8,885 nt of DNA from an uncultured Acidimicrobiaceae bacterium (GTDB lineage: Bacteria > Actinomycetota > Acidimicrobiia > Spongiisociales > UBA5794): assembly GCA_947258635.1 (NCBI GenBank), contig CAMYJM010000074.1, positions 1 through 8,885 on the forward strand. The letters run 5' to 3'. Within the stretch, counting starts at the first letter, position 1; each line of letters starts with the position of its first letter. Below the pieces are notes generated by a model. It was not told where the DNA came from. It ran no database searches and saw only the letters and a list, made by a program, of their open reading frames with translations. Shown one piece after another: positions 1 to 4,936 of this stretch. The position numbers were made by a program, and so were the translations under genes.

Positions 1-55
1 AGACGCGCACCGAGGGCGATGGCCGGGTGTTTCACCTAGACCCGTAACACAACGA

Positions 56-76
56 AACCGTTGCAGTGCAACGGTT
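56..76 (-). terminator. Hairpin after the tRNA cluster, possible terminator
   Basis: An inverted repeat of 10 bp per arm (56-65 and 67-76) sits about 8 nt past the 3' end of the tRNA-Val gene in the direction of transcription. The realistic fold is an 8-bp stem (AACCGTTG / CAACGGTT) with a 5-nt loop. On the minus strand it is followed by a mixed T-rich tract (TCGTTGTGTT) rather than a clean run of T. It is the best candidate for the end of the tRNA transcript. It could instead be a 3' processing structure. Confidence 0.55.
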
Positions 77-84
77 CCGGGCGG

Positions 85-156
85 TGGGCGCTACTGGGAT
101 CGAACCAGTGACCTCTTCCGTGTCAGGGAAGCGCTCTCCCGCTGAGCTAAGCGCCC
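85..156 (-). tRNA. tRNA-Val (anticodon GAC)
   Basis: Read on the minus strand, this 72-nt segment folds as a complete cloverleaf. The 7-bp acceptor stem pairs GGGCGCT with AGCGCCC. The D arm carries GCTC/GAGC, the anticodon stem CTTCC/GGAAG encloses a loop with anticodon GAC, and the T arm ACTGG-TTCGATC-CCAGT is intact. The discriminator base is A. The encoded 3' end continues as CCG, so the CCA tail is not fully encoded and must be added by nucleotidyltransferase. The gene is last in a three-tRNA cluster and decodes GUC/GUU valine codons. Confidence 0.96.
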
Positions 157-207
157 GGGATGTGGAAGCCGCCCCGACTGGAGCAGGCTGCCTGCCATCC
201 TACGACG

Positions 208-278
208 AGGCGACGCCGGGAATCGAACCCGGGTACAGGGTTTTGCAGACCCTTGCCTAACCACTCGGCCACGTCGCC
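208..278 (-). tRNA. tRNA-Cys (anticodon GCA)
   Basis: A 71-nt cloverleaf lies on the minus strand. The acceptor stem is GGCGACG/CGTCGCC, the anticodon stem AGGGT/ACCCT encloses loop CTGCAAA (anticodon GCA), and the T arm is CCGGG-TTCGATT-CCCGG. The discriminator is U, the known identity base for cysteine tRNAs, which supports the call. CCA is not encoded. It lies 32 nt after tRNA-Gly and 51 nt before tRNA-Val, so all three are probably cut from one precursor. Confidence 0.96.
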
Positions 279-282
279 GAAA

Positions 283-306
283 AGGACGGTCTCATACGAC
301 CGTCCT
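283..306 (-). other. Perfect 9-bp hairpin between tRNA-Gly and tRNA-Cys
   Basis: The 32-nt spacer between the two tRNA genes is almost filled by a perfect inverted repeat. AGGACGGTC (283-291) and GACCGTCCT (298-306) are separated by a 6-nt loop. On the transcribed minus strand the stem is followed by TTT and then directly by the 5' end of tRNA-Cys. It could be a processing signal that exposes the flanking tRNA ends to RNases, or a partial attenuator that lowers Cys and Val tRNA relative to Gly. The sequence does not decide between these. Confidence 0.6.
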
Positions 307-310
307 GCGG

Positions 311-383
311 AGCGGACGACCGGGATCGAACCGGCGACCTCAACCTTGGCAAGGTTGCGCTCTACCAGCTGAGCTACGTCCGC
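311..383 (-). tRNA. tRNA-Gly (anticodon GCC)
   Basis: A 73-nt cloverleaf lies on the minus strand. The acceptor stem is GCGGACG/CGTCCGC, the D arm GCTC/GAGC, the anticodon stem CAACC/GGTTG with loop TTGCCAA (anticodon GCC), and the T arm GCCGG-TTCGATC-CCGGT contains one G-U pair. The discriminator is U and CCA is not fully encoded (CCG follows). It is the first gene of the Gly-Cys-Val cluster, an order found in many actinobacteria, and begins 44 nt after the dut stop codon. Confidence 0.96.
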
Positions 384-393
384 GCGAAGCGGT

Positions 394-399
394 AGTTTA
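394..399 (-). promoter_or_regulatory. Possible -10 element of the tRNA cluster
   Basis: On the minus strand TAAACT lies 10 nt before the tRNA-Gly 5' end, so transcription would start with only a few leader nucleotides. I see no convincing -35 hexamer 16-18 nt upstream, where the sequence is GC-rich. Read-through from dut is an alternative. Confidence 0.35.
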
Positions 400-427
400 C
401 CAGACCGGGCGAGGCTCCCCGGTTTGG

Positions 428-865
428 TCAGGCTCCCGTCGATCCGAAGCCCCCGGCGCCACGATCGCTCGCTGGTAACTCGGCGACCGCCTCGTACTCC
501 TGGGTCACAAAAGGCACGACTACCAGCTGGGCGATCCGCTCCCCACGTTCGTATGCGAACGGCTCGGCACCCTCGTTGATGAGCACCGCGTGGATCTCAC
601 CGCGGTACCCGGCGTCGAGGATTCCCGGGGAGTTGACCAGGCTTATCCCGTGGCGCGCCGCCAGGCCCGACCGGGGGGCAATGAGGCCGACATACCCGTC
701 GGGGACGGCAACGGCGATCCCGGTGGGGACCAGTGTCCGCTCTCCGGGCGCCAGCACTCCCCCGGTGCGCGCATACAAATCTACCCCGGCGTCGCCAGGT
801 CGAGCGTGGCGCGGCAAAGGAAGCTCGGGATCGAGCTGTTCGACGAGTATCTTCAGGCTGTGCAT
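428..865 (-). CDS. dut: dUTP diphosphatase (dUTPase)
   Basis: The enzyme hydrolyses dUTP to dUMP and pyrophosphate. This keeps uracil out of DNA and supplies dUMP for thymidylate synthesis. The 145-residue product has the length of a trimeric dUTPase and all five family motifs: GDAGVDLYA (24-32), PRSGLA (64-69), GILDAGYRGEI (81-91, with likely catalytic Asp84 and substrate-contacting Tyr87), RGERIAQLVV (107-116) and the glycine-rich C-terminal RGAGGFGSTG (135-144). I start it at ATG 865 because homology begins with LKILVEQLD just after it. An open frame continues upstream to about 982 but would run through the start of the divergent gene. There is no clear Shine-Dalgarno sequence, and a TACTCT element 10 nt upstream suggests a very short or absent leader. 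The tRNA cluster follows on the same strand after 44 nt. Confidence 0.96.
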   Translation of the reverse strand: MHSLKILVEQLDPELPLPRHARPGDAGVDLYARTGGVLAPGERTLVPTGIAVAVPDGYVGLIAPRSGLAARHGISLVNSPGILDAGYRGEIHAVLINEGAEPFAYERGERIAQLVVVPFVTQEYEAVAELPASDRGAGGFGSTGA

Positions 866-875
866 CTGAGCGACA

Positions 876-881
876 AGAGTA
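876..881 (-). promoter_or_regulatory. Possible -10 element of dut
   Basis: TACTCT on the minus strand lies 10 nt before the dut ATG, in the 29-bp gap between the divergent start codons. A start site 6-7 nt downstream of it would give a nearly leaderless mRNA. A clear -35 at good spacing is not visible, so this is a weak call. Confidence 0.3.
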
Positions 882-894
882 CCGGAGCGCCCGA

Positions 895-1950
895 ATGACC
901 GATCAGTCAACGGATCGCCAACCGGGAGACAGGGGCCGGTGGTACCTCGAGATGCTCGGGATCGACTCCACAGAGGACCCACCGACCTTGCAGCAGGTCG
1001 CTCAATCCACCGACACGACGCGCACGGCGGAACTGGTCACTGAGATGTGGGACAAGACGGCCGAGCTGCCGGCGGCCAAGACCCCGGAGGATCCTCTCAC
1101 CGGGTGGAGCCCAACCGAACTGAGCGCCACCGCGAGCTCGCGGCGAAACGTCCGCTGGCCGATCGTGATCGGGGCGATCCTGCTCGGCACGGCTGCGGCG
1201 CTGGCACTGTGGTGGATGCCCCAGGAATCGGAGCGGCGCGCCGCCAACCATGCGGGCCTGATCGGCGCCGCGCTGACGTCCCTCTACAGCGACCTGGGCG
1301 ACGCCCAGACGGCGCTCGCGACGGCCACCGAGCCGGCCAGCACCGCGCCCGACCTCAGTTCTGTAGCCGTCAATCTCGCCGGAATCGCCGACAGCGCGGC
1401 TCAGCTACTCGACCTCGCCAACCAACCGGTTCCCAGCAATCTTCCGCTGACCGCTCGGGAGCCTTTCGACTATCTCGACTCTTTCCGCCGCAGTCTCGAG
1501 CCGCTGGCGGCAGAGGCGACCGCCATCCGCGGCGAGGTGGCCGACACAACCGACTACCGGCTGGCCCTCGCCCGGGTGCTCGACCTACCGGAGTTGCCGC
1601 TCGCCGCTGACAGCGCGACGATCACCGAACAGAGCGCCGCCTTGGCCAGAGTGCTCGCCACCAGCGTGGCGGCGCTGACGGAAATGCCCGTGGCGGGCCC
1701 GTTCGCCGAGCATCGCACGCTTGTCGACGGCGAGGTCGCCGCCTTTGCCCAATGGCAGGACGACTACCTGGCGGCGCTCCGCGAGAACGACGAACCCGAG
1801 ACCCAACGTCTGATTGATGAGTTGACCGCCGCCAGGCAACAACTCCAGAACGACCTCGTGGGCCCGCTGGCCGCGCTCCGCACGGAAGTTGATGGCCGCA
1901 TCCTCGAACTGGCTAGCGGGGTCAGCCGGGCCATCGCCCAGGTGCCCTAG
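895..1950 (+). CDS. Hypothetical single-pass membrane protein with helical extracytoplasmic domain
   Basis: I do not recognise this 351-residue protein. Residues 1-86 are polar and probably cytoplasmic, with no clear motif. RRNVR at 83-87 precedes one hydrophobic segment (about 88-108, ending LALWWM), giving a positive-inside, N-in topology. The remaining roughly 240 residues are rich in Ala, Leu, Glu, Asp and Thr with no cysteine in the stretch I read. They look like a bundle of long amphipathic helices, possibly coiled coil, ending without a second membrane span. The shape resembles helical sensor or septum-associated proteins, but no catalytic or signalling domain is visible. ATG 895 is chosen because GGAG (884-887) lies 7 nt upstream and an earlier start would overlap dut. 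The gene diverges from dut and converges on nrdR with 3 bp between stops. Reality of the gene is fairly sure; function is unknown. Confidence 0.75.
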   Translation: MTDQSTDRQPGDRGRWYLEMLGIDSTEDPPTLQQVAQSTDTTRTAELVTEMWDKTAELPAAKTPEDPLTGWSPTELSATASSRRNVRWPIVIGAILLGTAAALALWWMPQESERRAANHAGLIGAALTSLYSDLGDAQTALATATEPASTAPDLSSVAVNLAGIADSAAQLLDLANQPVPSNLPLTAREPFDYLDSFRRSLEPLAAEATAIRGEVADTTDYRLALARVLDLPELPLAADSATITEQSAALARVLATSVAALTEMPVAGPFAEHRTLVDGEVAAFAQWQDDYLAALRENDEPETQRLIDELTAARQQLQNDLVGPLAALRTEVDGRILELASGVSRAIAQVP

Positions 1951-1953
1951 CGT

Positions 1954-2412
1954 CTAACCGGCCGGTTCCGGGGCACTCTCCAGTGCAGCCATTTCCCGTT
2001 CGAAGTCGGAGGCACCCTGAAAGTCCTTGTAGACCGAGGCGAACCGCAGGTAGGCGACCTCGTCGACCTCCCTGAGGCCTTCGAGCACAACTCGTCCGAT
2101 CTCATCTGTCGTGACCGGGGACGCCGAATCGAAGAGCGCTTCGGTGCGGGCCACGAGCCGGTCCACCGTGTCGGCCGCCACCGGGCGATCCGCCAATGCC
2201 GCCTCCAGGCCCGAACGCACCTTCTCCGGGTCGAATGGCTGGAGCGCGCCGCTGCGCTTGCGGACTTGGACGGCCGGCACCGATCGCTCGTACGTGGTGA
2301 ATCGGTGCTCGCAGGTCTCACAGCGCCGCCGCCGCCGCACCGCGCTGCCGCCGTCCGCCGGACGGCTATCTATGACGCGGGTGTCATCGGCACTACAGCT
2401 GGGACAACGCAT
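1954..2412 (-). CDS. nrdR: Transcriptional repressor NrdR
   Basis: NrdR represses ribonucleotide reductase operons and senses nucleotide levels through an ATP-cone. The 152-residue protein has the usual family length and order. It has an N-terminal zinc ribbon with Cys3/Cys6 (MRCPSC) and Cys31/Cys34 (CETC) plus the family HRFTTYER stretch (36-43). An ATP-cone follows from about 49 (VQVRKRSG) to about 135 (VYKDFQ). ATG 2412 is fixed by the MRCPSC start typical of the family; the open frame upstream has no homology. A TACCCT element lies 8 nt before the ATG and there is no clear ribosome-binding site, so the message may be leaderless. It lies 89 nt downstream of the LysM gene on the same strand, the order known in mycobacteria (Rv2719c-Rv2718c). 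No ribonucleotide reductase gene is in the window. Confidence 0.97.
   Translation of the reverse strand: MRCPSCSADDTRVIDSRPADGGSAVRRRRRCETCEHRFTTYERSVPAVQVRKRSGALQPFDPEKVRSGLEAALADRPVAADTVDRLVARTEALFDSASPVTTDEIGRVVLEGLREVDEVAYLRFASVYKDFQGASDFEREMAALESAPEPAG
1956..1967. repeat. 12-bp perfect palindrome at the convergent gene junction
   Basis: AACCGGCCGGTT is a perfect palindrome overlapping the last codons of nrdR, just past the stop of the convergent membrane-protein gene. It could form a short 4-bp hairpin on either strand. It has no T run, so a terminator role is doubtful, and GC-rich DNA makes such palindromes fairly frequent. Confidence 0.4.
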
Positions 2413-2420
2413 TGGGCCGG

Positions 2421-2426
2421 AGGGTA
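2421..2426 (-). promoter_or_regulatory. Possible -10 element of nrdR
   Basis: TACCCT on the minus strand fits the TAnnnT pattern and stands 8 nt before the nrdR ATG, close to the spacing expected for a leaderless transcript. The same hexamer stands 7 nt before the miaB start. No good -35 is seen. nrdR could also be read from the upstream LysM promoter. Confidence 0.4.
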
Positions 2427-2442
2427 GCGGGCGCGGGCCGCC

Positions 2443-2493
2443 GGGGGGACACATCACGACGGACATTCCATCGCAACGCGCCGGGTGTCCCCC
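2443..2493 (-). repeat. Inverted repeat between the LysM gene and nrdR
   Basis: The arms GGGGGACAC (2444-2452) and GTGTCCCCC (2485-2493) are perfectly complementary over 9 bp and extend by CGG/CCG with one extra G. They are separated by 32 nt, and the repeat nearly fills the 89-nt spacer. There is no T run after it, so it is not a standard terminator. It could modulate read-through from the SOS-controlled LysM gene into nrdR. It does not resemble the AT-rich NrdR box. Confidence 0.4.
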
Positions 2494-2501
2494 GGACCCG
2501 C

Positions 2502-2810
2502 CTATGACGAGCCGGTCAGGGGGATCTCCAAGACCTGTCCGGGATGGATTGTCGATGACTCGAGGTGGTTGCGGCGCTTGATCGCTTCGATCGTGTTGCG
2601 AACGTCGCGGCCCGGTGAAGTGTGCTCGCCGGCGATGTTCCACAGATTGTCGCCGGAGCGAACCTCGTATTCGGCGACCTGCACCGCAGCAGGGACATCC
2701 ACCGGATCGAGCGCCGCCATGACGCTCGAAGCGAGGAGGAGGACCAGAGCCACGATCACCGTGGAGATGACGATCAACACTCTTGACGGGATGACCGCAT
2801 GTCGTGGCAT
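2502..2810 (-). CDS. Small membrane-anchored LysM protein, probable SOS-induced envelope/division effector
   Basis: This 102-residue protein has a hydrophobic N-terminal segment (about 10-34, VLIVISTVIVALVLLL) that should act as a membrane anchor or uncleaved signal. A single LysM peptidoglycan-binding domain follows at about 47-97, with YEVRSGDNLWNIA at its start and HPGQVLEIP at its end. No hydrolase domain is present. A strong ribosome-binding site, TGGAGGAGG (2817-2825 on the minus strand), stands 6 nt before ATG 2810. It is divergent from lexA and has two LexA boxes in its promoter. The same arrangement holds for Bacillus YneA, a LysM-containing cell-division suppressor, and mycobacterial Rv2719c, a LysM protein with reported cell-wall hydrolase activity. 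I infer that it delays division after DNA damage; the sequence itself shows only anchor, LysM and SOS control. Confidence 0.9.
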   Translation of the reverse strand: MPRHAVIPSRVLIVISTVIVALVLLLASSVMAALDPVDVPAAVQVAEYEVRSGDNLWNIAGEHTSPGRDVRNTIEAIKRRNHLESSTIHPGQVLEIPLTGSS

Positions 2811-2941
2811 CTGGTTCCTCCTCCAGTCGCTTCCGTGTAGGGCCTTCGGGAATCACGGGTGCGATTCCGTCGAGCTCTGTTGTCACCGTATCTGTCGGGT
2901 GCGACAAGATTCGGTTCCGTCCTCGTTGCGGGCTTCCTGCC

Positions 2942-2955
2942 CGAACACCTGTTCG
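2942..2955. promoter_or_regulatory. LexA box 1
   Basis: CGAACACCTGTTCG is a perfect match to the actinobacterial SOS core CGAAC-RNNY-GTTCG. It lies just downstream of the predicted LysM-gene start point (about 2960), where bound LexA would block elongation or initiation. Its 14-bp core is identical to that of box 2. Confidence 0.9.
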
Positions 2956-2965
2956 AGAGAACTCC

Positions 2966-2995
2966 ATCGTATGCGAACACCTGTTCGTATGTCAA
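2966..2995 (-). promoter_or_regulatory. Promoter of the LysM gene
   Basis: On the minus strand a perfect -35 TTGACA (2995-2990) is followed after 18 nt by the -10 TACGAT (2971-2966). LexA box 2 (2974-2987) fills the spacer between the two hexamers, so repressor and RNA polymerase cannot both bind. The predicted leader to ATG 2810 is about 150 nt. Confidence 0.75.
2974..2987. promoter_or_regulatory. LexA box 2
   Basis: CGAACACCTGTTCG has the same 14-bp core as box 1, centred 32 bp away (about three helical turns). It lies inside the -35/-10 spacer of the LysM-gene promoter. Confidence 0.92.
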
Positions 2996-2997
2996 GT

Positions 2998-3011
2998 CGA
3001 ACATATGTTTG
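2998..3011. promoter_or_regulatory. LexA box 3
   Basis: CGAACATATGTTTG matches the SOS core with one imperfect right-arm base (GTTT for GTTC). It overlaps the predicted -35 of lexA (3009-3014), as expected for autorepression. It is centred 24 bp from box 2. Its weaker half-site suggests lexA is less tightly repressed than the LysM gene. Confidence 0.88.
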
Positions 3012-3037
3012 GTTTTGTCGCTCGTGCGGCGTACAAT
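3009..3037 (+). promoter_or_regulatory. Promoter of lexA
   Basis: The -10 TACAAT (3032-3037) matches the consensus at five of six bases. It is 17 nt downstream of a poor -35, TTGGTT (3009-3014), which overlaps LexA box 3. The predicted start is near 3044, giving a leader of about 45 nt. Confidence 0.7.
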
Positions 3038-3088
3038 CCGAGTCGGCAGCAGGCCCGCGAGCCGTTTGCGAAGAAACAGGAGCACCAG

Positions 3089-3721
3089 ATGGTCGAGAAG
3101 ACACTCACGGCACGCCAGCAGCAGATCCTGGATCTGATCCTGGCCACGGTCAACGAACGGGGCTACCCGCCATCGGTGCGTGAGATTGGCGAGGCCGTCG
3201 GCTTGAGCTCCCCCTCCACCGTGCACAGCCACCTCTCTGCGCTCGTCAAGGCCGGGTGTATCCGCCGTGACCCGACCAAACCGCGCGCCATCGAAGTCAT
3301 CGACTCGGGCCACAGCGAGGCATCGCTGCTGCGGGCCCCGGTGCGCGACGTGCCCCTGGTCGGTTCGATCGCCGCAGGCTCCCCGATCCTCGCCGAGGAG
3401 GACATCGAAGAGATCTATCCGCTGCCCACCGAGCTGGTCGGGAACGACCCCGTGTTCATGCTGCGGATTCGTGGTGACTCGATGATCGACATCGGGATAT
3501 TCGACCGCGATTACGTCGTCGTGCGCCGCCAGCAGACCGCTCGCGACGGCCAGGTGATCGCCGCCCTCATCAACGGGGAGGAGGCGACCGTGAAACGCCT
3601 GCAGCGGCTCGATGGCCGGGTAGTGCTGAAAGCGGAGAATCCGGATCACCCGCCGATGGTGTTCACCGACGGCGTCGAGATCCTCGGCGTCGTGGTGGCC
3701 GTGCTGCGCCGCGTCGAGTAA
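3089..3721 (+). CDS. lexA: SOS repressor LexA
   Basis: LexA represses SOS genes and cleaves itself when stimulated by RecA filaments. The 210-residue protein begins with the winged helix-turn-helix (LTARQQQILDLI at 6-17; recognition region about 28-58 including PSVREIGEAVGLSSPSTVHSHL). A C-terminal S24 peptidase domain follows. The cleavage bond is Ala96-Gly97 (SIAAGSP), the catalytic serine is Ser131 (RGDSMID) and the lysine is Lys169 (EATVKRL). All are intact, so the protein should be cleavable. ATG 3089 is preceded by AGGAG (3078-3082) at 6 nt. LexA box 3 overlaps its promoter, indicating autoregulation, and the region is shared with the divergent LysM gene. Confidence 0.98.
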   Translation: MVEKTLTARQQQILDLILATVNERGYPPSVREIGEAVGLSSPSTVHSHLSALVKAGCIRRDPTKPRAIEVIDSGHSEASLLRAPVRDVPLVGSIAAGSPILAEEDIEEIYPLPTELVGNDPVFMLRIRGDSMIDIGIFDRDYVVVRRQQTARDGQVIAALINGEEATVKRLQRLDGRVVLKAENPDHPPMVFTDGVEILGVVVAVLRRVE

Positions 3722-3744
3722 CGCCACGGTCCCGCACACCGAGG

Positions 3745-3764
3745 GGCGGCGATAGGCTGCCGCC
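3745..3764 (+). repeat. 6-bp inverted repeat enclosing the -10 element of the DUF4440-type gene
   Basis: GGCGGC (3745-3750) and GCCGCC (3759-3764) flank GATAGGCT, which contains the predicted -10. The right arm ends directly before the ATG. It may be an operator-like site or the hairpin ending lexA mRNA. No T run follows. Confidence 0.4.
3753..3758 (+). promoter_or_regulatory. Leaderless-type -10 element of the DUF4440-type gene
   Basis: TAGGCT fits TAnnnT and ends exactly 6 nt before the A of ATG 3765, the spacing expected when transcription begins at the start codon. No Shine-Dalgarno and no clear -35 are present. Confidence 0.5.
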
Positions 3765-4181
3765 ATGACCAAACGGAATCTCACGGGGCGGGTCGCTGCC
3801 GAGATCGAAGCACTCCACGCCGAGTTTGAACGATGGTTCGCCGGCGCGACCGATGACTTCGGACGAATCAGGTCTTCGATGGCCGACGACTTCACTTTCG
3901 TGTCGCCCGGCGGTGACGTCGTCGATGCGGGCCCGCTCCTGGCGGACCTGACCGCCGCCCGCGGCTCGCGGCAGATGCGCATTCGCATCGAAAACGTCAC
4001 GGTGCGCTGGGCCGGCGACTCGGCCGTGATCGCAAGCTACGAGGAGTGGCACGACCACACCGATTACACGACGGCCCGCCAGTCCACGGCGCTCCTCACC
4101 GAGGATGAAGCCGCGCCCCGCGGTTTGCTGTGGCGTCACGTCCACGAGACGTGGAAGATCCCGCCACCGGATGATCGCTAA
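3765..4181 (+). CDS. SnoaL/DUF4440-like (NTF2-fold) protein
   Basis: This is a 138-residue soluble protein with no signal peptide or membrane span. The pattern fits the NTF2-like DUF4440/SnoaL family. A first helix holds EIEALHAEFERWFAG (13-27), followed by a short helix and the strand region MADDFTFVSPGGDVVDAGPLLADL (39-62). Alternating strands come next (MRIRIENVTVRWAGDSAVIASYEEWHD, in the middle), with a final WRHVHETWKI strand near the C-terminus that is typical of the family. Members are small-molecule binding pockets or enzymes with varied substrates, so no reaction can be assigned. It lies 43 nt after lexA on the same strand but has its own leaderless-type -10 and no SOS box, so SOS control is not indicated. 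Its TAA overlaps the stop codon of the convergent dapF. Confidence 0.75.
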   Translation: MTKRNLTGRVAAEIEALHAEFERWFAGATDDFGRIRSSMADDFTFVSPGGDVVDAGPLLADLTAARGSRQMRIRIENVTVRWAGDSAVIASYEEWHDHTDYTTARQSTALLTEDEAAPRGLLWRHVHETWKIPPPDDR

Positions 4182-4936
4182 TCGACAGTGCCCGTGAAAA
4201 CGAAGTTGCCCGGTCCGGTCACCCAGGCCTCGGCGTCCACCAACTCTACGACGAGGGTGCCGCCGGGAAGGAGCACCTCGACCGGCGACTGGCTTCCCTG
4301 GTAGAGAGCCGCCGCATAGGCGGCCGCGGATGCTCCGGTGCCCGACGCCATCGTCTCACCGACGCCGCGCTCCCAGATCCGCATCCGGATCCGGTTCCCC
4401 GATTCGACCTTGACGAACTCGACGTTGGTCCCTTCGGGGAATTGGGGATCACTCGCGATGCGGGGGCCCAACTCGCCCACCTCAGCCGTCAGCGGATCGT
4501 CGACGAACAGGACGGCGTGCGGATTGCCGACGGTTACCGGACGCACCGTCACCCCGGCGATCTCGATCGATTCGACGGCCCCCGGCTGGGGATGGCCCAT
4601 CAGCGCCCGCACCAGGCCCGATTCGAGAACCTCGGCACCCAGCGGGCCGACGACCGTTTCGATCTCCATTACCGCGTCGTTCACCCAGCCGCGCTCGAGC
4701 GCCAGTTTGGCCACACAACGCAGCCCGTTGCCACACATCTCGGCCTTATGGCCGTCTGCATTCCAGTACTCCATCGAGACCTTCTGGCCGCCAAGCGGTG
4801 ACGCCAGCAGCACGCCGTCGGCACCGATGCCGAAACGGCGGTCGCACCATGCCCGCACCTGGGCCGGCGAGAACGCGGCCGGGCCCTCAATGACGATGAA
4901 GTCGTTGCCGAGCCCTTCCATCTTCACGAAGTCCAC
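4178..4936 (-). CDS. dapF: Diaminopimelate epimerase with Ser at the second catalytic position
   Basis: DapF interconverts LL- and meso-diaminopimelate in the lysine and peptidoglycan pathway. The 252-residue protein shows family signatures: MEGLGNDFIVI near the N-terminus, NADGHKAEMCGNGLRC (59-74) with the first catalytic Cys68, VGNPHAVLFV (136-145), and ERGVGETMASGTGAS (189-203). In characterised enzymes the last motif reads ACGTG with the second catalytic cysteine; here codon 4345-4343 is TCG, giving Ser198. No other cysteine is near. The frame is open and otherwise conserved, so this is not a decayed gene. Start is GTG 4936, which overlaps the end of miaA by 13 bp and has AAGGAG 5 nt upstream, so it is probably translationally coupled. 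It is the last gene of the miaB-miaA-dapF run and overlaps the convergent DUF4440-type gene by 4 nt. Confidence 0.93.
   Translation of the reverse strand: MDFVKMEGLGNDFIVIEGPAAFSPAQVRAWCDRRFGIGADGVLLASPLGGQKVSMEYWNADGHKAEMCGNGLRCVAKLALERGWVNDAVMEIETVVGPLGAEVLESGLVRALMGHPQPGAVESIEIAGVTVRPVTVGNPHAVLFVDDPLTAEVGELGPRIASDPQFPEGTNVEFVKVESGNRIRMRIWERGVGETMASGTGASAAAYAAALYQGSQSPVEVLLPGGTLVVELVDAEAWVTGPGNFVFTGTVD

Noticed and set aside
66..372. Short plus-strand frames across the tRNA cluster with repeated TGIEP-like peptides
   Set aside because: These are translations of the antisense of tRNA T arms (GGGATCGAACC), a common false-gene artefact.
1..383. tRNA cluster as an integration site with a nearby mobile element
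   Set aside because: No integrase, direct repeat of a tRNA 3' end or phage-like gene is visible in the window.
866..982. 39-residue N-terminal extension of dut
   Set aside because: dUTPase homology starts just after ATG 865, and the extension would run into the divergent gene's coding sequence.
2413..2967. Upstream extension of nrdR through the LysM gene and SOS region
   Set aside because: NrdR homology starts at MRCPSC. The extension overlaps the well-supported LysM gene in another frame and crosses operator DNA.
2774..4000. A 408-codon minus-strand frame covering lexA
   Set aside because: It runs antisense through lexA, the SOS control region and the DUF4440-type gene, with no recognisable domain.
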